Of a stretch of DNA of 5,412 nt, positions 1 through 5,249 are shown piece after piece. Origin of the DNA: JAZDJJ01 sp043804035 (lineage in GTDB: Bacteria > Bacteroidota > Bacteroidia > Palsa-948). The stretch covers positions 1-5,412 of the forward strand of contig JAZDJJ010000165.1 of assembly GCA_043804035.1 (NCBI GenBank), given 5' to 3'. The notes beneath the pieces are model-generated. The model was not told the origin of the DNA. It saw nothing but the letters and a program-made list of their open reading frames with translations, and did not search any database. Position 1 is the stretch's first letter, and each line of letters opens with the position of its first letter. Made by a program: the position numbers and the translations under genes.

Positions 1-1
1 A

Positions 2-94
2 TCGCCAACGCTGGGTACCATTTTCGCTCTTACCATTTTTAACCAAATCATTGCTTGTGCAATGTGGACAATGAAGTTCTTGTGAATGTATCAT
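2..94 (-). CDS. insA: IS1-type InsA zinc-ribbon protein, N-terminal fragment (partial)
   Basis: Thirty-one codons are visible, starting MIHSQELHCPHC and running off the left edge as ..GTQRWR. The stretch CPHCTSNDLVKNGKSENG followed by TQRWR matches the N-terminal zinc ribbon of IS1 InsA, which has CPxC, then VVRNGKSTAGHQRY and a second cysteine pair. InsA is the DNA-binding repressor; in IS1 the active transposase is InsAB', made by -1 frameshifting into insB. The second cysteine pair and insB would lie beyond the window. The ATG at 94 is chosen because it sits about 12 nt after a -7 box, the same layout as in the other IS1-like end at 369. An in-frame upstream ATG at 118 exists but precedes the promoter box. 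Whether the rest of the gene is intact cannot be seen. Confidence 0.7.
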   Translation of the reverse strand, partial: MIHSQELHCPHCTSNDLVKNGKSENGTQRWR

Positions 95-105
95 CTTTTT
101 GACGA

Positions 106-113
106 CAAAGATA
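106..113 (-). promoter_or_regulatory. Bacteroidota -7 box of the IS1-like insA
   Basis: TATCTTTG fits the Bacteroidota -7 consensus TAnnTTTG and lies 11 nt before the insA ATG at 94. No clear TTTG is present 19-21 bp upstream, so only the -7 half is supported. Confidence 0.45.
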
Positions 114-141
114 ATCATTTCAACCGATTTCGGACACTACC

Positions 142-213
142 GAATGTAATGTTATCAATTACCCACGAAGCCGACAGCCCTATTAACTGTTGAAAAAATT
201 GTTGGTTTTCCAT
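142..213 (-). pseudogene. ISL3-like transposase N-terminus, interrupted
   Basis: Twenty-four codons read MENQQFFQQLIGLSASWV then IDNITF. The pattern of a short polar start, a hydrophobic ..L.GL..sW.V motif and an I..ITF strand is that of ISL3-family transposase N-termini, which continue to a CPxCG zinc finger. Here the continuation is replaced by the IS1-like terminus at 141. The frame runs on for eight junction-encoded residues to a TGA at 117-115. That TGA overlaps an ATG (118-116) as ATGA, but this overlap is probably accidental because the bases belong to the neighbouring element. An alternative reading is a one-base frameshift joining this N-terminus to the zinc ribbon at 94-2; the KNGKS..GTQRW signature of that ribbon is IS1-like, which argues for two elements. 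Confidence 0.5.
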
Positions 214-280
214 GTTGTTAAAAGTATTTATTTTTTAATACTGACAAAATTACCACTTTCACAGCATTCCCCGTAGAGCC
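142..280 (-). mobile_element. ISL3-like insertion-sequence left end, truncated
   Basis: On the minus strand this piece starts GGCTCTACGGGGAATGCTG, resembling the GGCTCT start typical of ISL3-family inverted repeats. It has a ~67-nt leader and then an ATG at 213 opening a transposase-like N-terminus. It is interrupted at 142/141 by the IS1-like end. The rest of the element is either beyond the left edge or lost. The family call combines the terminal bases with the protein pattern; neither alone would suffice. Confidence 0.5.
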
Positions 281-298
281 GTATTTTTAGAACTGCCC
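281..298 (-). repeat. 18-bp terminal-repeat scrap, copy of the 441-462 element end
   Basis: Minus-strand GGGCAGTTCTAAAAATAC repeats GGGCGGTTCCAAAAATTAC at 462-444, with two substitutions and one single-base gap, in the same orientation. Because it interrupts the zinc-ribbon frame at 298 and is followed directly by the ISL3-like end at 280, it looks like the tip of another related element trapped between two insertions. Eighteen bases are too few to name it. Confidence 0.45.
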
Positions 299-369
299 TT
301 ATATCTTTGCCGTTGTTGTATTATGCCTGATTTGACATACTCTTGTGTTTTGCATTTTGGACATCTCAT
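298..369 (-). pseudogene. Zinc-ribbon transposase gene fragment (InsA-like), interrupted
   Basis: Twenty-four codons from the ATG at 369 read MRCPKCKTQEYVKSG then IIQQRQRYK. This is the first half of the zinc ribbon found in IS1-type InsA and related transposases (CPKC, then V..G....kQRYk, normally followed by a second CxxC). The reading is lost just where the second cysteine pair should come, at the GGGCAGTTC scrap. The frame then runs through foreign sequence to a TGA at 261-259, giving a 36-residue junction peptide with no expected function. A TATCTTTG promoter box at 396-389 sits 19 nt upstream, so the native start is well supported. No catalytic domain remains. Confidence 0.6.
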
Positions 370-386
370 AAGATTTACTATTTTTG
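356..386 (+). promoter_or_regulatory. Outward promoter from the IS end towards metH
   Basis: TTTG at 356-359, a 19-bp spacer, then TATTTTTG at 379-386 matches the Bacteroidota TTTG-N19-TAnnTTTG promoter exactly. Initiation would fall near 390-395, about 95 nt before the metH ATG. The site lies inside the mobile-element remnant, antisense to its zinc-ribbon gene, and its -7 box sits back to back with the leftward box at 396-389. No other full match was seen between here and metH, so it is the best visible candidate for metH transcription. Function is inferred from consensus only. Confidence 0.5.
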
Positions 387-388
387 TG

Positions 389-396
389 CAAAGATA
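389..396 (-). promoter_or_regulatory. Bacteroidota -7 box of the broken zinc-ribbon gene
   Basis: TATCTTTG matches TAnnTTTG and lies 19 nt before the ATG at 369. The expected TTTG about 19-21 bp upstream is not present (the stretch there reads TAAC), so the -33 half is weak. Confidence 0.45.
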
Positions 397-486
397 GCAA
401 ACATTATGTATATTTAGTTACTAATGCCGAAAATTTGATAGGGGTAATTTTTGGAACCGCCCTAATGTGTCCATAAAGTAGAAAAA

Positions 487-2757
487 ATGAAAAGATCTAT
501 TGAAAAATTATTACAAGAACGGATACTTGTGCTTGACGGTGGTATGGGCTCGTTGATTCAACAATATAAATTACAGGAAAAGGATTATCGTGGCAAACGA
601 TTTGTTAATCATTCAAAAAATCAAAAAGGCAATAATGACCTACTTTCGCTTACTCAACCAAGTATCATTAACAAAATTCATTGTGAATATCTTGAAGTTG
701 GCGCTGATATTATAGAAACAAATACTTTTAACTCAACGTCTCTTTCGCTTGATGATTACGGCATGCAAGAATTGGCATATGAAATTAATTTTTGCGCAGC
801 ACAGATTGCAAAAAAAACTGCTCAAAAATATTCTATCAATAATCCTTCAAAGCCAAGATTTGTAGCAGGTTCTATCGGACCTACAAATAAAACAACATCT
901 ATTTCGCCTAATGTTAATGACCCCGCTTTTCGTGCTGTTACTTTTGATATGATGGTACAAGCATATAAAGAACAGGTGAAAGGTCTTGTTGATGGTGGCG
1001 TTGATTTACTGTTGATAGAGACCGTTTTTGATACACTGAATTGCAAAGCGGCATTATTTGCTATTGATGAATATTTTATAGAAATCGGCAAACGCTTACC
1101 TGTTATGGTTTCCGCAACAATCTCCGATGCAAGCGGAAGAACATTAACTGGACAAACACCAGAAGCATTTCTTTATTCTGTCTCACATTTCCCGTTACTG
1201 AGCATTGGCTTTAACTGTGCGCTGGGTGCTAAACAACTCTTACCTTATCTGCAAGAATTATCAGATAAAACATCTTTTTATATCAGTGCTCATCCAAATG
1301 CTGGACTACCAAATGTTTTTGGAAACTATGATGAAAGCCCTATCAGTATGGCTACAACAATAAAAGAATATTTAGAAAAAAAATTAGTAAATATTATTGG
1401 TGGTTGTTGTGGCACTACACCTGAACATATCAAAGAAATTGCATCTTTGGTCTCATCGTATCAGCCACGCTACAAGCCAAAGAAAAAAATGATTTCTACT
1501 TATAGCGGATTAGAACCGTTGTGCTTGTATCACGGCTGTAATTTTATTAATGTTGGAGAACGCACTAATGTAGCAGGTTCTAAAATATTTGCACAACTCA
1601 TAAAAGAAAAAAAATATGAAGAAGCATTGAATATTGCCCGAAAACAAACAAAAAACGGAGCACAAATTATTGACGTTAGTATGGATGAGGCGATGCTTGA
1701 TTCTGAAAAAGAAATGACATATTTTCTTAATCTGCTTGCTTCTGAACCCGATGTAGCAAAACTTCCTGTAATGATTGATTCATCAAAATGGACAGTTATA
1801 GAAGCAGGATTAAAATGCTTGCAAGGAAAAAGTATTGTTAATTCAATTAGTTTGAAAGAAGGAGAAAAAATATTTAAAGAGAGAGCAATAAAAATAAAAA
1901 AATACGGTGCTGCTGTTGTTGTTATGGCATTTGACGAGAAAGGACAAGCCGATACTTACAAGAAAAAAATAGAGGTCTGTCAGCGTGCATATAATATTTT
2001 AGTTAATGATGTTGGCTTCCCACCCGAAGATATTATTTTTGACCCGAATATACTTACCATTGGGACAGGCATGGAAGAGCATAATGAATATGCCGTAAAT
2101 TATATCAATGCTATTAAGTGGATTAAACAAAATCTTTTGTATACAAAAGTAAGTGGAGGCGTGAGTAATCTATCGTTTTCGTTCAGGGGTAATAATTATG
2201 TACGTGAAGCTATGCATTCCGCCTTTCTGCATCATGCAATTAAAGCGGGAATGGATATGGGCATCGTGAATGTAAATACAATTGAATTGTACGAAAATAT
2301 TCCCGCCGAATTATTAGAACACGTTGAAGATGTTGTCTTGAATCGCAGAGCCGATGCTACTGAACGCTTAATTAATTTAGCAGAAAAATATAAGTACCAA
2401 CAAAAAGAAAAAAATAATGATGATAATTGGCGAAATGAATCAATAGAAAAAAAATTGCAATATGCTTTGGTGCATGGCATCACTGAATTTATTGATGAAG
2501 ATATTGAAGATGCAAGTAAACAATTTGATTGTACAAGCATCATAGAAATTTTTTTGATGAATGGAATGAAAACAGTAGGCAATATGTTTGGTGATGGAAA
2601 AATGTTTTTGCCACAAGTAATAAAAAGTGCGAGAGTAATGAAAAAAGCCGTTGTTCAATTATCGCCATACCTTGAAAAAGAAAATTTAGAAAAAAAAAAA
2701 ACAAGAAATTATACAAAAAAAAATTTTGCTTGCCACAGTGAAAGGCGATGTTCATGA
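487..2757 (+). CDS. metH: MetH N-terminal part: homocysteine and methyl-folate modules plus cobalamin cap
   Basis: This part transfers the methyl of 5-methyltetrahydrofolate to cob(I)alamin and then to homocysteine (EC 2.1.1.13), in the cytoplasm. Residues 1-330 form the homocysteine-binding barrel, opening ERILVLDGGMGSLIQ. The zinc ligands are visible as GFNC (Cys244) and GGCCGT (Cys307, Cys308), matching E. coli Cys247/310/311. Residues ~350-640 are the pterin-binding barrel, with NVGERTN (355-361), GAQIIDVSMDEAMLD (391-405), DSSKW (431-435), MAFDEKGQADT (480-490), DPN (519-521) and SGGVSNLSFSFRG (556-568). Residues ~650-735 are the helical cap over cobalamin (GKMFLPQV.KSARVMK). True similarity ends near residue 738; the last ~18 residues (TRNYTKKNFACHSERRCS) are out-of-frame translation after the shift. 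ATG 487 gives the same N-terminus as E. coli MetH. Alone it lacks the cobalamin-ligating domain and should be inactive. Confidence 0.93.
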   Translation: MKRSIEKLLQERILVLDGGMGSLIQQYKLQEKDYRGKRFVNHSKNQKGNNDLLSLTQPSIINKIHCEYLEVGADIIETNTFNSTSLSLDDYGMQELAYEINFCAAQIAKKTAQKYSINNPSKPRFVAGSIGPTNKTTSISPNVNDPAFRAVTFDMMVQAYKEQVKGLVDGGVDLLLIETVFDTLNCKAALFAIDEYFIEIGKRLPVMVSATISDASGRTLTGQTPEAFLYSVSHFPLLSIGFNCALGAKQLLPYLQELSDKTSFYISAHPNAGLPNVFGNYDESPISMATTIKEYLEKKLVNIIGGCCGTTPEHIKEIASLVSSYQPRYKPKKKMISTYSGLEPLCLYHGCNFINVGERTNVAGSKIFAQLIKEKKYEEALNIARKQTKNGAQIIDVSMDEAMLDSEKEMTYFLNLLASEPDVAKLPVMIDSSKWTVIEAGLKCLQGKSIVNSISLKEGEKIFKERAIKIKKYGAAVVVMAFDEKGQADTYKKKIEVCQRAYNILVNDVGFPPEDIIFDPNILTIGTGMEEHNEYAVNYINAIKWIKQNLLYTKVSGGVSNLSFSFRGNNYVREAMHSAFLHHAIKAGMDMGIVNVNTIELYENIPAELLEHVEDVVLNRRADATERLINLAEKYKYQQKEKNNDDNWRNESIEKKLQYALVHGITEFIDEDIEDASKQFDCTSIIEIFLMNGMKTVGNMFGDGKMFLPQVIKSARVMKKAVVQLSPYLEKENLEKKKTRNYTKKNFACHSERRCS
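2690..2726 (+). other. Frameshift window in metH: A12 and A9 runs
   Basis: Twelve consecutive A residues occupy 2690-2701 and nine more occupy 2715-2723. The upstream frame is correct up to the first run. The downstream frame is open from just after a TAG at 2687-2689 and is clearly correct from 2726 (LLATVKGDVHDIG). The shift must therefore lie within this window. Net change needed: minus one or plus two nucleotides. If the error is in A12, the linker reads LEKKKQEIIQKKILLATV; if in A9, it reads LEKKKTRNYTKKILLATV. Both are acceptable for a charged, poorly conserved linker, so the sequence alone cannot decide. A12 is the longer and more slip-prone run. Confidence 0.88.
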
Positions 2758-4156
2758 TATCGGAAAAAATATTGTAGCAGTAGTGCTTAGTTGTAATAAT
2801 TACGAAGTTGAAGATATGGGCATAATGATTTCTGCTGATAAAATAATTGCGAAAGTAAAAGAAGGAAATTATGATTTACTCGGATTGAGCGGATTAATTA
2901 CGCCTTCGCTTGAAGAGATGGTGTATGTAGCAAAAGAATTAGAGCAAAACAAATTAAATATTCCTTTAATAATTGGAGGCGCCACTACTTCAAAAATTCA
3001 TACTGCTGTTAAGATTGCTCCCGCATATAGCGGAATAGTTGTGCATGTAAACGATGCTTCACGCTTGGTAACAGTCGCTAATCAATTGTTTAGCGAGAAC
3101 ACACGCGAGCAATATGTAAAAGATATTAAACAACAACAACAACAAATTCGTGATGAATATTATGCTAAAAGCACGGCTAATACTATAATTCCTATTGAAG
3201 AAGCAAGAGCAAACCGATTGAAAATAAATTGGCAACAGACAAAAATTGTCAAACCGTCATTTCTTGGAAACCGCTATTTCGTTGATTTTTCCTTAAAAAA
3301 AATTGTAACATATCTTGATTGGAACACATTTTTTCATGCGTGGAAAATAAAAGGACGGTATCCCGAACTCTTGAATGACGCTATTTATGGAACAGATGCA
3401 AAAAAATTATTTAATGATGCTCAAGAAATGTTAAACAAAATAATAAATGAAAAATTATTATTAGCAAATGCTGTCATCGGCTTTTATCCTGCTAATTCAA
3501 CAGGAGATGATATTGTTTTATATGATGATGAGAAAAAAATAAATAAGTTGATTATCTTTAATATGCTACGTCAGCAAAGCAAACACTGCGATGCTACTGC
3601 TCATCTTTCACTTGCTGATTTTGTTGCATCTGACGAAAGCAAAGTAAATGATTATATAGGAATATTCGCTTGCACAACAGGAATAAATATAGAAACAGCA
3701 ATAAAAAAATTAAAAAAGAAAAATGATGACTATGAATTTATTCTTTTAAAAATTCTCGCTGATCGCCTCGTAGAAGCTTTTGCAGAACTTTTACATTTAA
3801 CCGTCAGAAAAAAATTATGGGCATATTCTAAAAATGAAAATTTTATTTTAACTGATTTATTTAAAAAAAAATATATTGGCATACGTCCCGCTTTCGGCTA
3901 TTCTGCTTGTCCCGATCATTCAGAAAAATTCAAACTGTTTGATTTGCTTGATGTAACAGCAAAAACAAAAATTCAACTAACAGAAAATGCCGCTATGTAT
4001 CCTGCATCTTCTGTATGTGGCTTGTATCTTGCACATCCACAAGCAAAATATTTCGGATTAGGAAAAATAGGAAATGATCAACTCACCTGTTATGCGAAAA
4101 GAAAAAATATTTCTCTTGAAGAAATTGATAAATGGATAAAGAATGTCTCGTCCTGA
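2726..4156 (+). CDS. metH: MetH C-terminal part: cobalamin-binding and AdoMet reactivation domains
   Basis: This part binds cobalamin and, with AdoMet, reductively re-methylates cob(II)alamin when the cofactor oxidises. Numbering from the TTG at 2726, DVHDIG (8-13) carries the lower axial ligand His10, equal to E. coli His759. SGLITPS (55-61) and IIGGATTSKIHTAVK (82-96) complete the Rossmann-type cobalamin site. From ~150 comes the AdoMet activation domain: YLDW.TFF (Asp198, equal to E. coli Asp946), LRQQ (281-284), DRLVEAFAELLH (346-357), IRPAFGYSACPDH (386-398, Arg387 and Tyr392) and the C-terminal AMYP..SVCGLYL..P..KYF. The usual RPAPGYPAC loop has two Pro replaced, by Phe390 and Ser393. 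The TTG is merely the first possible codon in an A-rich linker without a ribosome site, so independent translation is unlikely. The last codons and TGA come from an IS-like repeat. Confidence 0.9.
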   Translation: MLATVKGDVHDIGKNIVAVVLSCNNYEVEDMGIMISADKIIAKVKEGNYDLLGLSGLITPSLEEMVYVAKELEQNKLNIPLIIGGATTSKIHTAVKIAPAYSGIVVHVNDASRLVTVANQLFSENTREQYVKDIKQQQQQIRDEYYAKSTANTIIPIEEARANRLKINWQQTKIVKPSFLGNRYFVDFSLKKIVTYLDWNTFFHAWKIKGRYPELLNDAIYGTDAKKLFNDAQEMLNKIINEKLLLANAVIGFYPANSTGDDIVLYDDEKKINKLIIFNMLRQQSKHCDATAHLSLADFVASDESKVNDYIGIFACTTGINIETAIKKLKKKNDDYEFILLKILADRLVEAFAELLHLTVRKKLWAYSKNENFILTDLFKKKYIGIRPAFGYSACPDHSEKFKLFDLLDVTAKTKIQLTENAAMYPASSVCGLYLAHPQAKYFGLGKIGNDQLTCYAKRKNISLEEIDKWIKNVSS

Positions 4157-4170
4157 AAATAGGTCTACAA
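4141..4170 (+). repeat. Direct repeat copy 1, overlapping the metH stop codon
   Basis: About 26 of 30 aligned positions match copy 2 at 5206-5234, in the same orientation, with one gap. The repeat encodes the last MetH residues NVSS and its TGA. Confidence 0.75.
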
Positions 4171-4240
4171 TCAATGGTACCCTAAACGTTTAATGGTTGA
4201 ATTTAGGAGATTTAAAGCCCGACAACGTCTAAACATGTAA
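4141..4240 (+). mobile_element. IS3-like element-end remnant between metH and metF
   Basis: GAATGTCTCGTCCTGAAAA begins inside the last metH codons and is repeated after metF. The CCTGAAATAGGT core resembles terminal repeats I associate with IS3-family elements of Bacteroidota; this is recollection, not a search. The sequence continues as a leader-like stretch with AGGAGAT at 4206-4212, spaced 22 nt from an ATG immediately followed by TAA (4235-4240). That could be the fossil 5' leader of the element, truncated just before its first gene. It fills nearly the whole 97-bp metH-metF gap. The right boundary is a guess, since no copy of the other end is present. Confidence 0.45.
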
Positions 4241-4253
4241 AAATAATTTTTGA

Positions 4254-5207
4254 ATGAAAGTCACAGAACATTTTGCACGTGCTAAAAAAACGCTTTTTTC
4301 TTTTGAGATTATGCCACCTCTTAAAGGTGTTAGTATTCAATCTCTCTTTGATAGTATATCGCCTTTGATGGAATTCAATCCACCGTTTATTGATGTAACA
4401 TATCATCGCGAAGAATATGTGTATAAAAAACGAGAGAATAATTTGTTAGAACGAAGGTCCGTTCGCAAACGCCCAAGCACTGTCGGAATTTGTGCTGCTA
4501 TTCAAAATAAATATCATATAGATGCCGTTCCACATATTATTTGTGGCGGATTTTCAAAAGAAGATACTGAAAATGCTTTGATAGACCTTCAATTTCTGGG
4601 TATCAATAATTTACTCTTGTTACGTGGCGACCCAATAAAAACAGAAAAAAATTTTGTGCAAGAACCCGATGGACATAATTATGCTTCAGAACTGATACAA
4701 CAAGTAAAAAATTTAAATACTGGAATATATTTAGATAATGAATTGCAAAATCATTTCCCGACAAATTTTTGTATCGGCGTTGCGGGGTATCCAGAAAAAC
4801 ATTTTGAATCACCAAATCTTAAATCATGTTTGAAATATCTTAAGTATAAAGTTGACCTCGGTGCTGATTATATTGTAACACAAATGTTTTTTGATAATAA
4901 AAATTTTTTTGATTTTGTGAATGCCTGTAAAACCGAAGGCATACACGTACCTATTGTTCCGGGATTAAAACCAATCACTGCGAAGAATCAAATTACAACT
5001 ATCCCAAAAACATTTTATATTGATATTCCCGATCTTCTTGCAGAAGAAATTAGAAAATGCACTAATGATATACAAGCAAATGAAGTGGGTATTGAATGGG
5101 CTGTTCAACAGTCAAAAGAGTTAATCACTTTCGGTGTGCCATGCATTCATTTTTTTACGATGGGAAAATCAAATGCCATTAAGCGTGTGGTAGAACGAAT
5201 AATGTGA
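4254..5207 (+). CDS. metF: 5,10-methylenetetrahydrofolate reductase MetF
   Basis: This is a cytoplasmic FAD-dependent reductase that converts 5,10-methylenetetrahydrofolate to 5-methyltetrahydrofolate (EC 1.5.1.x), the methyl donor for the MetH encoded just upstream. The 317-residue protein is a single MTHFR TIM barrel, slightly longer than E. coli MetF (296). Visible signatures are FSFEIMPP (15-22; Glu18 equals catalytic Glu28 of E. coli), DVTYH (47-51), LRGDP (123-127; Asp126 equals flavin-contacting Asp120), VAGYPEKH (176-183), the KVD.GAD.IVTQMFFDN stretch (199-215; Gln210 equals folate-contacting Gln183), GLKPI (237-241) and GVPCIHFFTMG (294-304). No regulatory domain is present, as expected for bacterial enzymes. 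ATG 4254 places the N-terminus as in relatives. The 97-bp gap before it is largely element-derived, with no strong promoter or Shine-Dalgarno seen, so co-transcription with metH is likely but unproven. The frame is intact. Confidence 0.95.
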   Translation: MKVTEHFARAKKTLFSFEIMPPLKGVSIQSLFDSISPLMEFNPPFIDVTYHREEYVYKKRENNLLERRSVRKRPSTVGICAAIQNKYHIDAVPHIICGGFSKEDTENALIDLQFLGINNLLLLRGDPIKTEKNFVQEPDGHNYASELIQQVKNLNTGIYLDNELQNHFPTNFCIGVAGYPEKHFESPNLKSCLKYLKYKVDLGADYIVTQMFFDNKNFFDFVNACKTEGIHVPIVPGLKPITAKNQITTIPKTFYIDIPDLLAEEIRKCTNDIQANEVGIEWAVQQSKELITFGVPCIHFFTMGKSNAIKRVVERIM

Positions 5208-5249
5208 ATGTCTCGTCATGAAATAGGTTCACAAACTTACATAAAATTT
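5206..5249 (+). mobile_element. IS3-like element end at the 3' edge of metF (repeat copy 2)
   Basis: GAATGTCTCGTCATGAAATA starts on the last two bases of the metF TGA and extends as AGGTTCACAA, matching copy 1 at 4141-4170 in the same orientation. Similarity to copy 1 stops at about 5234. At about 5250 a different terminus-like sequence begins, so only ~44 bp of this end remain. It is interpreted as a second, truncated end of the same or a related element. Confidence 0.45.

Larger units (their letters stand above)
1..141 (-). mobile_element. IS1-family left end, cut by window edge
   Basis: Read on the minus strand, the segment begins with GGTAGTGTCCGAAATCGG. Its first bases (GGTA.TG) resemble the GGTAATG start of IS1 terminal repeats. 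A TATCTTTG promoter box follows at 113-106, and an insA-like reading frame starts at 94. The boundary at 141 is placed there because an ISL3-like transposase N-terminus reads cleanly up to 142 and loses its family pattern beyond that. The element continues past base 1, so its other end and any target duplication are not visible. The IS1 assignment rests mainly on the encoded zinc ribbon; the exact boundary is inferred. Confidence 0.6.
299..462 (-). mobile_element. IS1-like element left-end remnant abutting metH
   Basis: The remnant comprises a terminal sequence GGGCGGTTCCAAAAATTAC (462-444), a ~75-nt leader with a -7 box, and the start of a zinc-ribbon gene. The outer tip lies 24 bp from the metH ATG, so nearly all of the ancestral metH upstream region is absent from this side. 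Assignment to a family is tentative: the protein resembles InsA, but the terminal bases GGGC differ from the GGTA of the other IS1-like end. Target duplication cannot be tested because the partner end is outside the window. Confidence 0.5.
487..4156 (+). pseudogene. metH: metH: cobalamin-dependent methionine synthase, one frameshift
   Basis: The two halves described below form one gene. It runs in one frame from 487 to the linker at about 2700, then in the next frame to the TGA at 4154-4156. Deleting one A (or inserting two) in the linker gives about 1222 residues, against 1227 for E. coli MetH, with every module in place: homocysteine-binding, folate-binding, cobalamin-binding and AdoMet-reactivation. 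No other stop or frameshift is seen in 3.67 kb and the diagnostic residues are nearly all kept, so the lesion is either recent, a sequencing error, or corrected by slippage. As written in the DNA, it encodes two pieces. Confidence 0.8.

Noticed and set aside
115..118. ATGA stop/start overlap as translational coupling of two transposase frames
   Set aside because: The overlap lies inside the inferred IS1-like terminus, upstream of that element's own promoter box and better-placed ATG at 94, so it is most likely an accident of the junction.
822..1091. 89-codon open frame on the minus strand inside metH
   Set aside because: It is fully antisense to the conserved homocysteine module, has no family features, and is a shadow of the coding strand.
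2232..2755. Three overlapping minus-strand open frames of 71-116 codons
   Set aside because: They are antisense to the MetH cap region, rich in Phe/Ser/Leu from A-rich sense codons, and mutually overlapping, with no recognisable domain.
3121..3150. CAACAACAACAA run in metH as a repeat expansion or slippage site
   Set aside because: It is a trinucleotide-type run encoding Gln residues in the variable linker before the AdoMet domain; it keeps frame and is not remarkable.
4206..4240. AGGAGAT plus ATG-TAA as a regulatory mini-ORF controlling metF
   Set aside because: The Shine-Dalgarno-like motif is too far (22 nt) from the ATG, and the whole segment looks like a truncated element leader, so regulation of metF by it is not supported.
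4244..4252. TAATTTTTG as a metF promoter box (also at 445-453 before metH)
   Set aside because: The spacing within the box is one base too long for TAnnTTTG, no TTTG lies about 19-21 bp upstream, and transcription from it could not include the nearby ATG properly.
4212..4406. 64-codon minus-strand frame spanning the metF start
   Set aside because: It is antisense to metF and its leader, with no features of a real protein.
4603..4815. 70-codon minus-strand frame inside metF
   Set aside because: It is a shadow of the metF coding strand.
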